Part shown: positions 17,408 to 25,659 of the stretch, in pieces
Layout of the letters: the number at the start of each line of letters is the position of its first letter
Position numbering within the stretch: the first letter of the stretch is position 1
Source: Melanopsichium pennsylvanicum
Lineage: Eukaryota > Basidiomycota > Ustilaginomycetes > Ustilaginales
Direction of reading: 5' to 3'
NCBI GenBank assembly: GCA_900208305.1
Contig: OAPG01000041.1
Location: forward strand, 1 to 25,659
DNA length: 25,659 nucleotides
The notes under the pieces: model-generated
What the model was told of the DNA's origin: nothing
What the model saw: the letters and a program-made list of their open reading frames with translations, nothing else
Database searches by the model: none
Program-made: the position numbers and the translations under genes

Positions 17408-18147
17408 ATGACACGAGAAATGCTAATTTCTATTAAAGAGGAACTAGCTAAACAAGGGAAAACACTTAGCCCTAATTCAAATTATTTTAAAGAATATAAA
17501 TAAACGCTAACTGGACTATCTGAATCTCAAAAAGATAGTGCTATTGGACATCTCCTAGGAGTAAAAAAAAAGCTTTGCTTTTTTTAACTCGAATTGAACG
17601 GGCCAAAAGCGGGAATGGACATCTTATGAAGTTTGAATGGGCTAGTAAGGAATCTGCACATGATGTTTATGAACAGTTCAAATCTTATGTTATTACGCCA
17701 CCACGTGAACAAAAACGTATTAACACTAGTGGCGGCTTCGCAGGAAAATATTACATGGTGCTTTCAAACTATTGTACATCCTGATCTAGATTATCTAGGT
17801 GTGGGCGAAGCCCGCTGTTCCTACAGGATGGTGCGCTTCGCGCGGTGCTTAATGACAAAGTATATGAAAACATTAGCCCTCATACACTAGCTTGTTGGTT
17901 CATGGATGATGGTGGAATGAATGGTAGCCATTCACATGGTCTCCAATTTCATACACAGGGTTTCAGCCATTTTTAAGTAAATAAACTTTGTGAAATTCTA
18001 AATTCACGGTACAAGTTTAATGCTTGGATGGGTGTAAATAAATCAAAACCTGTTATTAATATTCCTGCTAATCAATATAAACGATTTATTGAAATTACTG
18101 GTGAATACATCTATGATAGTATGAAACATAAATTTCGGATGCGATAA
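17408..18147 (+). pseudogene. Decayed I-SceI-like LAGLIDADG endonuclease in the omega intron, right arm
   Basis: Copy of 9430-10169 with the same stops and insertions. Two open pieces survive in different frames, about 17575-17784 and 17633-17890, and neither is a gene by itself. The second motif WFMDDGG lies near 17896-17916. Confidence 0.8.
17801..17849. repeat. GC double-hairpin element inside the omega HEG, right arm
   Basis: Mirror of 9730-9779: GGGCGAAGCCC (17803-17813) and GCGCTTCGCGC (17833-17843). Identical in both arms. Confidence 0.7.
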
Positions 18148-18361
18148 TCTATTGATTAGCATCCCCCTTTATTTATTTTATTTTAGGACCTTGCTCTGAT
18201 TTCAACAGAGTTAGTCTTGTATTAGTGGTTAAATGATGACATAGTCTAAACTACATAGTGATATGTAGAAAATAGTATTAAATGTGCTATTCGTAATAAA
18301 ATAATGAACAGGTTTATCGTTTGCGAGAGTTCATATTGTCCAAACGGTTTGACACCTCGAT

Positions 18362-19530
18362 TAAATAAAGAGTCATAGTCGAGGTTAAATCGGGTGAATT
18401 GCGGGAAACTCTTATTATCTTAACTCAATAGTAAGACAATCCGCAGCCAAGTCTATTAAGGTATTTTAGTTTACTAACTAAATTGTAATAGAAAGGTTCA
18501 ACGACTAGAAGGTGAGTAATACCAACAATAATCCTTCCACGAGCGCCCGACAATTATACCTTATTTTATTTTGCATTAGTATAGGAACTGGAAACATCTT
18601 CGAGATATCCAGTATTTGTTCACCAGCTAGTGTTTACCTTAATTATATAAATTAGTGGCATACTGGCGTACTTCTCATGCAATCTAAAATAATGAAGAAG
18701 ATTACTAATACTCGAAATGGTTACCATTTTAATTCTAAATATTGGCAAGATTGGAAGAAAAGTCTCCCTATGATCGACTCTAAACTGTTTCAACTTATTC
18801 TAGGTATGGTACTAAGCGATGCAACTATGTATCGTGTAAGTCACGAAGCTCTAGTTAAGTTTGAACAAGGAGCTGATCAAAAAGAGTTTCTATTCCATCT
18901 ATTCCAAGAGTGTAAAGAATATTGCTTTATGACTGAACCAGGAATTCGAAAACATATTCATGGACCTAAACAAGGTGAAGTGAAGAGTTATTGGTTTAAG
19001 ACATTTAGTCACACATCTTTCTCTATTATTTGGGATCTATTCTATAATATTTCATCTAACGGTGGTGTTACTAAGAAAACTATCAATCCTGGTATTATTC
19101 TTAATCACCTAAATGAAGTTGGTCTAGCATACTGGGTAATGGGGGATGGAAGTCTTCATCGAGAAGGTCGTGTACTAACTCTACATACTCAAGGATATAG
19201 TCAAGATGAAAATAAAATGATTAGCGAAGAACTAAACCTAAAATTTGGGTTTAAGAGTAAAGTAGTAAAGCATAAGAATAAATTTGTGGTTCAATTTACA
19301 ACAAGTGATGCTAATAAGCTACATGATCTTATTAAGCCACATCTTATTTCAACTATGCAATATAAACTACCACGTAAACTGTAGTATAATTGATGATATA
19401 GTCTAATCCATTAGGTGACTAATGGCGTAAGTATAAACAACTTACACTTTTCATCGGGGGCAAATAAGATTTGCTATTTCCCCTTATATTAGATCTCCAT
19501 TTTATTCTAATAATGATGAAGAGGAAAATG
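18362..19530 (+). mobile_element. Group I intron 3 of rnl, right arm
   Basis: Plus-strand copy of the intron at 8046-9214, same length and same P1 pairing (guide near 18377-18384). Confidence 0.92.
18677..19384 (+). CDS. I-SceI-like LAGLIDADG homing endonuclease of rnl intron 3, right arm
   Basis: Intact copy with the same 235-residue product as 8192-8899. That both arms agree here shows the sequence is accurate in this part. Confidence 0.93.
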   Translation: MQSKIMKKITNTRNGYHFNSKYWQDWKKSLPMIDSKLFQLILGMVLSDATMYRVSHEALVKFEQGADQKEFLFHLFQECKEYCFMTEPGIRKHIHGPKQGEVKSYWFKTFSHTSFSIIWDLFYNISSNGGVTKKTINPGIILNHLNEVGLAYWVMGDGSLHREGRVLTLHTQGYSQDENKMISEELNLKFGFKSKVVKHKNKFVVQFTTSDANKLHDLIKPHLISTMQYKLPRKL

Positions 19531-19622
19531 GTCGACTCATCTCATCCTCCAGGTGTAGTAGCTTGGAAGGGTTCAGCTGTTCGCTGATTAAAGAGGTACG
19601 CGAGTTGGGTTCAATACGACGT

Positions 19623-21110
19623 GAAATTTAATTAATTAATTTATTTCCCAACTTATGCACTAGGTTAATTCAAATTATTATTTAACAGCAAGCATAGTAA
19701 TTAGGATACATCTCTTTTAATTTCAATTCACATCATGACAACAGCACTTATTAAAATTATGAAACGAATTTATTTTAATTCGTCAGACTTCTTTATTCCA
19801 ATTACAACTATTGCTAAATATCCTATTCTTTTTACATCTCTAATTCAACGAATTAAGAATATCCAAGAACGTTATTCACTACACCCTGATATTAAGGTTT
19901 ATAATCTTAATACAGATAAAGCTAAAGCTCAACAAGAACTTGCTAATAAAGGTGGTGTTTACGTACTTTGGTGTAAAACTACTGGTATGTTTTACGTTGG
20001 TTCTGCTCTACGATTCTTTACTAATAAGGGTCGACGAACAGAGTACTTTATGCCAGGACGTGTTAAGGCTAGTCTAGAAGGTAATAGTAGTAAAGTAAGT
20101 AAAGATCTAGCATCAGCTATTTTTTACTTATGGAATTGATAATTTTACACTACTAATCCCTCAATATAATATTAGTAGTAAACTAGATAAAGCAACTATT
20201 CAAGGTTGGGAACAACTCTGGATGATGCTAAATCCTACACTAAATCGTAGTCTTATGGTATCAAGTAATAGTGGAACTATGAAGTCTGAAGAAGATCGAA
20301 TGAAATTAGTACTATGTTTTATCAATATGAAATTGATAAAAATAAAGCTATTATTCCTAATACTGAAAAAGTTCTATTTGGACTTAAAGAAACCAGTCGA
20401 ATTGGAATTACTAGTATGGATAACTCACATTATACTATTCAGTATGATACTCTGAAAGGGCATTTTGATAATCAAATGGTTTGGGTTACATCACAACACA
20501 AATTCTACTTTTCAGCTGAACCTCTAACTAGTAATCTAATTCTAAATTCTGTAAATGTAAATACAGAACTAGAAGTTTCAAATAATCGATCTCGAGGTAT
20601 TTGGGTTTATAACGCAAATACTAAAGAGCTTATTAGTTATGAAAACACTGTAAAAGATTGTGAAATGAAATATAGCATCAGTCGTACTCACCTAAAACGA
20701 GTACGAAAATATAATCAAGTTTATCAAGGGAAACTATTCTGTAACCATAAACTTAAATAGGTGTATAAATTATGTCCCTACCGCTGTTAAATAAATAAAT
20801 AAATAAACAAAAACAGAAGATAAGACTCGCGTCGTAAGGAAACTGTATGCTGGAACACCTTTAAAGTTCTTAGTACTAGATAATATTCAGTAAGAATCTA
20901 AGAAATTAGGCAATCAGCAGGAAACCAATATTTAATCTAGATTAAATTAGTAGGATCCTCAGAGACTATGTGTTTCCATCTTAAGAAGGATATTAAGATA
21001 AGATATAGTCCGAACTAATTAGAAATAATTAGAAGTAATATATAACTATATTACAATAACATTAAATAGGCCATACCATAAATAAGCAAATTAGTATATT
21101 TATGTATTAG
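19623..21110 (+). mobile_element. Group I intron 4 of rnl, right arm
   Basis: Plus-strand copy of 6465-7953, guide GCGTCGT at 20829-20835, ending ...TATTAG before exon GAGTCAG. Confidence 0.85.
19735..20760 (+). CDS. GIY-YIG homing endonuclease of rnl intron 4, right arm, frameshifted
   Basis: Copy of 6816-7841 with two compensating one-base errors: an extra T in a T run at about 20119-20125 and a missing A in an A run near 20302. Between them the frame is shifted, so the product is split into 134- and 148-residue pieces. The left arm shows the intact form. Confidence 0.88.
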
Positions 21111-21475
21111 GAGTCAGTATGGTCCCTATCTTCTGAAGGAAAAAGTAATCGATTAAGGACCTCCGGTTAGTACGAAAGGACCGCTGGGGATGATTCCATG
21201 GTGTACCTATTGTTAAGTCTATTTTTAGATATGGCACCGTAGGGTAGCCACAATCATGACAGATAAGCGCTGAAAGCATCTTAAGCACGAAGCACACCTT
21301 ATTAGATTACAAGAAATAAGAAGTAGACTACTTCTTCGTATTTTATCACATATCTTATATAACTTAGCTTAAAAACTATATTATATTCTATAAAGTTATG
21401 TGCATCAAATACGTATAGGGTACAATGTAAGTATAGTAATATATTCAGTTTAGTACTACTAATTTATTGATTTAC

Positions 21476-21784
21476 TTAATCGTAAAACATTGTCTACTAT
21501 TCCCGGTTCCCCGGAGGGGAACAGCCGATTAATAAATGTAATTACTGTGGGCTTATAAATTTATGTAATGTAAATTTAGTACCACTATCCTAAAAAAGAA
21601 AAGAATTGAATTTCTTTTTATAATAAATTATTCGATTTTCTATACCCATTTTAGTATGCCATTTTTATAGCCTTCGGTGCCCTAGAAAATGAAAATATCC
21701 GCGCGCAAGCGCAAAATAGGATAGGCAATATTTATACTGATTGTTAGTAATATATATATGCTGCAATCTTAAAGCTAGCTTTAA
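21476..21784. other. Intergenic region between rnl and trnP, right arm
   Basis: Mirror of 5788-6099, with the same GC hairpins at 21507-21521 and 21701-21712. No gene seen. Confidence 0.6.
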
Positions 21785-21858
21785 CAGATTGATGGCCTAA
21801 TGGTTCAGGGCGATCACTTTGGGAGTGATAGTCGAAAGTTCAAGTCTTTCCAGTCTGA
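21785..21858 (+). tRNA. trnP: tRNA-Pro (anticodon UGG), right arm
   Basis: Complete cloverleaf with a normal 7-base loop UUUGGGA giving anticodon UGG. Acceptor CAGAUUG/CAGUCUG, discriminator A. Confidence 0.92.
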
Positions 21859-21976
21859 AATTACACATGTTTAAAGTAGTATTTTTACTTAATATACTCC
21901 TTCAACTTATTATTGTTCCATTTCTTTTCAACTTCAACTATAATACTGGTTAGTGGGTCAATATTATTATCCCCTA

Positions 21977-22049
21977 TCTATTATATAACATTGCGGTATA
22001 CTGTAATTTAGTAATTTACTATAAAGTTCGAATCTTTATCTTTCCTGTT
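21977..22049 (+). tRNA. Degenerate tRNA-like element, right arm, identity uncertain
   Basis: Copy of the element at 5527-5598. One A fewer in the anticodon region (GUAAUUUAG). The T arm is identical. The acceptor mismatch is the same in both arms, so it is not a random read error. Confidence 0.3.
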
Positions 22050-22258
22050 ATAATTGAAAGCACCCTTAAAAAGAAAATATTTACCTATCGGCGGACGAGT
22101 ATTCAACATCTGTTCATCAGCGAGTGTTGACCATAATAAATTAATATAATAGTCTGGACCGGCCGTACTTGTGTAATTAAATAATCAACTTAATGAAAAA
22201 AACGGGTTATGCTAACTAGCAATAGTGCAGTACTGTATAAAAGTAATAGTAAATAAAA

Positions 22259-23040
22259 GAAGTATCTAAAGAGTTTATTAAGGATCTGTATCAACGGGAT
22301 TGTATTGCAAAAGAAATCTTTAAGAACAATACAAACAAACCAGTTACAATACAAAGTCTTAAACAAATACTTTCACTGGAAGGACGTCAGATAAAATTAT
22401 GTAAGATATACTAGCTCTGTGTAAATAAATGGATAAGATAACAATAAAAAGACTCTTCATCTATCGATTCCACATAGTAAATGTAAATATGTTACATATA
22501 TTTTCTTTTTTTTTTGCGGTTCTATTTATAAAAAAACAGGTGTTATTGGTTGTTATGGTCTAGGTACTTTTGACGAACCTACTGCTTATATTGGTCAATC
22601 AGTTCATATTGGAAACCGAGTTTATCAACATGTCCGAGGTAAAGTAAAAACTACTAAATATTTTCTAATTAACATTTCAACTAATAACCTAGTCGTGTTG
22701 CACTTTGGATTGTAGATGAGAAAATCTACAACATCTACAAGAAAATTCTATTAGTATTGATCTCTTTCTAATAGTTATCGAGCTATATATCCTTTTTTAA
22801 TTATAGTCCGCTTCTAATCAAGGGTCCTAAAGTAGGAGAGATGATCAAAGTTCTATTTGGTAAGAAGGTTTATGTATACCGGCTATAAAATTCTACTTAT
22901 ACTATAATACAAATTTGTACTAGTCATAAAACACTGGATAGTATTCTTGATCATTATTATAAGTGGGTAGCTCTAGTTATTAGTCGTGGAGGTATGTATC
23001 GTAATACCGCCGGAGGCTCTATCATAAACACCTATATAAA
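22259..23040 (+). CDS. GIY-YIG homing endonuclease-like gene C, right arm, broken
   Basis: Copy of the gene at 4536-5309. The core GCYGLGTFDEPTAYIGQS is readable without interruption at about 22547-22600. Stops follow at 22713 and near 22885, and a GC trinucleotide hairpin GCC-GGA-GGC lies near 23010. Ends are approximate. Confidence 0.5.
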
Positions 23041-23428
23041 ATAGTAAAGAAGATAAGATATTATATCTGTGCTGCTACTAAAATATCTCGATATTTTCTA
23101 AGGCACGGGATAAAAAGATTTTCATTTTCGAGAATTTATGAAAAAGCTTAATAAAAAAAACGAAAAATAACCTAATAAAAGAGTGTTGATGCTACTGTAA
23201 ATATTCTAAATTTATTGCTAGTAAATACTACGTACTTAAACATATTCCGGTGGGTGATAGCTAAAGTAAAATAAGAACTTATAAAATATATAAGTGATAA
23301 ACCTTATCAGGGATATTCTTTTTAGTTTATGGATGGTAACCATGAATAATTCATTTTACCCTTGCACTCTACTTATATTTATTATAGTTGTATAGGATAG
23401 TAGGAGCGGTATAAATATTTTAATAGTC
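23041..23428. other. Intergenic region between gene C and trnN, right arm
   Basis: Mirror of 4138-4535; hairpins only. Confidence 0.6.
23277..23354. other. Array of four small palindromes, right arm
   Basis: Mirror of 4213-4290. The stems are preserved base for base, so they are not a product of local error. Confidence 0.6.
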
Positions 23429-23500
23429 GGTACTATAACATAGTGGTAATGTGGCGTACTGTTAATACGTTCAACGAAAGTTCGATTCTTTCTAGTGCCT
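23429..23500 (+). tRNA. trnN: tRNA-Asn (anticodon GUU), right arm
   Basis: Identical cloverleaf to the one at 4066-4137, on the plus strand between GIY-YIG gene C and rps3. Confidence 0.92.
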
Positions 23501-23975
23501 TATTTTCATAGTTTAACAGTATAATCTAATACTATAAATGAAAACGATGTTAATACAGTACACACTATAGAATAGTGATGATGTTAAGTATATACGGTGA
23601 ATAAAAAGTACCATTCAAATTGAAGGGTATTATGGGACGCGCCTTAGAAAATAGATCCGATATTATATTAGCACAAAAATAGTATATAAAATAAATCTAC
23701 GATTTTAGTGACGCAAAAAAGGATTATAATTTATTATAACGGGAACTAAAAATAGTAAATACTTCCTCCTTTCTGGTTATTGTACCCCTTTTTCTTTTTA
23801 CTAAATCGAATAGAAATAGTACCACTAAAAGTTGTAATGAAATTTTATAACGGCAAGAAAAATGTAGGGCTTATAAAGTGATAATATTAATTCTATTCTC
23901 GTTTTCCCCTAGTGAAAAATCATTTTATACATAGCATTTCTTTACTCGCGCCTAGTGCGCATTTTAAGAATAAAA
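23501..23975. other. Intergenic region between trnN and rps3, right arm
   Basis: Mirror of 3609-4065. Nothing codable found. It contains GCCTTAGAAAATA at 23641, a word also seen near 4462 in the left arm. Confidence 0.6.
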
Positions 23976-24792
23976 ATGAATATTATTATGCCAACAATTC
24001 CTAATGTTTACCTAAAAAGTAGTGGACGTCTACAACAACCACAAATGCAATGAATAATTATGGAGTGCGCCAGCGCATTCATTTAGTAAACAATCTCCAG
24101 GACTAGGTTCAACTCTATCTGGAAATACATCACTAAAATAATAGTGCTATTTGTATATTAATGCTTACTTTGGTACACTAAATAATACAACAAAAGAAAA
24201 AAAATACAAATACTAATCGGCTAGGTGTAAGTAGTAATGTATCTACTTCTTATTTTATTATCAGTAAACCGAACTTTAGTCATACTAATAGTAAAGTTAC
24301 TATTCCATTTTTTATTATACTGCTTCTAACAGTAAAATTTCCTCTAATAATGAAGTTACAGACGGATCATTCCGAAAAAACTTTGCAGAACTAAGCACTA
24401 CACTTGCTCAACTATATCAAAAAGAAGTAAATGTTTATTGCTACTCGACTATATTATCCATATCTAAATAGCGATATTCTAAGTCAATATCTTGCTTACA
24501 ATGCACCAAGTAATACTTTCATGGATTTCCAAGAAGCTATTCTAACTAATCCAAGTCTACATAAAACGAATCTACCGCACATATTAGTGGTATTAAAGTA
24601 CAAGTTTCAGGACGACTAGTTACTGAAACAGTAATTCCACGTATTACTGTTAAATCTTGTCTAATTGGTTCTTTCCAACGTTCTCCTAATAATATTACAC
24701 TGTCACAAGCCTTTATTGATTACAGTAAATTTACAACTAAAAATGAACTAGGTGCTTTTACTGTAAAAGTTTGGATCTGTCAACGATCTTAA
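23976..24792 (+). CDS. rps3: Ribosomal protein S3, mitochondrial, right arm, frameshifted
   Basis: Second copy of the gene at 2766-3587. Its errors differ: it lacks bases near 24048-24052 and has one T too few near 24308-24313, an extra T near 24433 and a missing A near 24575. It is correct at two places where the left copy is broken (24420 and 24629). Near 24192 both copies are wrong, in different ways: an extra A before the G here, an extra A after it there. Taken together they support one complete frame. Neither copy alone could make the protein. Confidence 0.87.
24067..24077 (+). repeat. 11-bp GC cluster inside rps3, right arm
   Basis: GCGCCAGCGCA, paired with the left-arm copy. The base preceding it differs (GTGCGCC here, GTGGCGCC in the other arm), one of the small length differences between arms. 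Confidence 0.8.
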
Positions 24793-25252
24793 ATATAGTT
24801 AATTAACTTAATATCGATAATTAACCGCTTCCCCTTCGTTTTTTGTAGAATAAAAAACATCCAATTGAAGATTTTTATAACGCCTATTAACTACAATTTT
24901 CTCTTATTTTTAATAATACGGACTATTAATTCAATATTTTATTGGCGTGGACTGTATTCTATTTTTAATGTACAATATTGATAGAATTAGAATTATACAA
25001 AAACCCGCGCCGGGCGCATAGCGCTGCCTATAAAAATGGAACGGCACGGGGATAGGTAAAAAGTCCACATATATATATAAGATTCTTTTTATATAAATGC
25101 ATTTGTGCCGCTTATTTTTTTGTTTTTATTTTCGATTTTATAACAGTAATAAATATAGTAGCGCGCGCATTTTATATAGGGATATAAATTATTATATAGT
25201 CTTTAAATGAGCGGAGTCTGAATTATAAATAAAGAAATAATTAGATTATAAA
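24793..25252. other. Intergenic region between rps3 and trnG, right arm
   Basis: Mirror of 2302-2765. It holds only the GC hairpin element and AT-rich sequence. Confidence 0.7.
25004..25051. repeat. GC-rich double-hairpin-like element, right arm
   Basis: Copy of the element at 2503-2552, two bases shorter because C-runs are one base shorter (CCCGCGCCGGGCGC against CCCCGCGCCCGGGCGC). Confidence 0.6.
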
Positions 25253-25323
25253 GCTAGTGTAGTTTAATGGTAAAACTTGGGACTTCCACTCTCACATTTT
25301 CGGTTCGATTCCGAATACTAGTA
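25253..25323 (+). tRNA. trnG: tRNA-Gly (anticodon UCC), right arm
   Basis: Same tRNA as at 2231-2301, all stems intact, downstream of rps3 on the plus strand. Confidence 0.93.
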
Positions 25324-25385
25324 TAATATGTATAGATTTCTAAAATTTATACCCTGTACTGCTATATTTATTATTAAAGTATCGC

Positions 25386-25416
25386 AACTAAAACTAAAAC
25401 TAAACTAAAACTAAAT
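25386..25416. repeat. TTTTAG microsatellite, right arm (read as CTAAAA)
   Basis: Reverse-complement copy of the left repeat. One unit has three A instead of four, while the left copy has a unit with five T. The two arms disagree only in run lengths. Confidence 0.85.
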
Positions 25417-25659
25417 AAAAAATATCTGATTTTATTAGCCTAGATTAATAAGATGGTGAAATTAGAAATATGATTTAGTAGTTTTTATAATAAGTATAAA
25501 TTTCTGATTATAAATATAAAGTAGTAATCGTAATGCTTCAATTGGTCTAATTTAACTACTAGTAGCCATTCCTGTTTTGTCCAATAAGATCTGATTTATG
25601 GTAAGTCATATAATTTATAGAAGTCTGAATATTTCGTTTTTCAATACTTAGTAGTAGCC

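Larger units (their letters stand above)
17072..18306 (+). mobile_element. Group I intron 2 of rnl, omega-type, right arm
   Basis: Plus-strand copy of 9270-10504, same splice sites and core strands (for example GTTCAACGACTA near 17283). Confidence 0.92.
13797..21475 (+). rRNA. rnl: Mitochondrial large-subunit rRNA with four introns, 5' truncated, right arm
   Basis: Same gene on the plus strand: exon 1 13797-14066, exon 2 15493-17071, exon 3 18307-18361, exon 4 19531-19622, exon 5 21111 to about 21475. Exon 1 has errors not in the left arm. Near 13942-13952 the left arm reads the equivalent of GGGCACAGTCT where this copy has GGACAGTT, and near 13979 one base of the GGGAAACAGCCC loop is missing. 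Splicing as listed rebuilds the conserved sequence at all four junctions. Confidence 0.93.
13797..25659 (-). repeat. Right arm of the palindrome
   Basis: This is the reverse complement of 1893-13796. It carries more single-base length errors than the left arm around rps3, the intron-4 HEG and the first rnl exon. It still reaches the last base of the window in register, so its true length is unknown. Confidence 0.97.

Noticed and set aside
17575..17890. Two overlapping small open frames in the omega intron
   Set aside because: They are fragments of one decayed I-SceI-like gene in different frames, not separate genes.
1893..25659. Terminal inverted repeats of a linear mitochondrial chromosome
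   Set aside because: The arms meet in the middle of the window rather than at two ends, and the meeting point is inside rnl with no telomere-like sequence.
1..25659. CRISPR array or bacterial defence system
   Set aside because: No regularly spaced direct repeats; the repeats seen are mitochondrial GC clusters and the palindrome.

Overview
The window is mitochondrial DNA, most probably from a filamentous or early-diverging fungus. It is AT-rich, carries tRNAs of mitochondrial style, and holds a large-subunit rRNA gene (rnl) split by four group I introns with homing endonuclease genes (HEGs). It also has a free-standing fungal-type rps3, the 3' part of cox2, and many short GC-rich hairpins. 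The lineage is not settled: the yeast omega intron has a close relative here, but leucine codon use (CTN only, TTA apparently absent) is the reverse of Saccharomyces.

Layout. Bases 1-1892 are seen once: a GIY-YIG gene on the minus strand running off the left edge, the 3' part of cox2, and a GIY-YIG HEG directly behind it. From about 1893 to the window end the sequence is one giant imperfect palindrome centred near 13796. Each arm, read from the centre outward, holds: rnl from about E. coli position 880 to its 3' end; trnP; a degenerate tRNA-like element; a broken GIY-YIG gene; trnN; rps3; trnG; and the tail of the GIY-YIG gene behind cox2. The left arm encodes these on the minus strand and the right arm on the plus strand. 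The right arm stops only because the window stops.

The rnl introns have clear splice sites, each with a U·G pair in P1. Intron 1 (about E. coli 1072, in the GTPase-associated centre) has a double-LAGLIDADG HEG. Intron 2 is at the omega site (about 2449) with a decayed I-SceI-like HEG. Intron 3 (about 2504) has an intact I-SceI-like HEG. Intron 4 (about 2593) has a GIY-YIG HEG lying in the P1 loop, upstream of the guide sequence.

Most protein genes carry single-base frameshifts, mainly at homopolymers, and the two arms carry different ones. rps3 is broken in both arms but at different places, so the arms correct each other. This looks like uncorrected long-read error and suggests that the palindrome could be a fold-back read or assembly chimera. 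A real inverted duplication is not excluded. No CRISPR, bacterial operon or viral content is seen.
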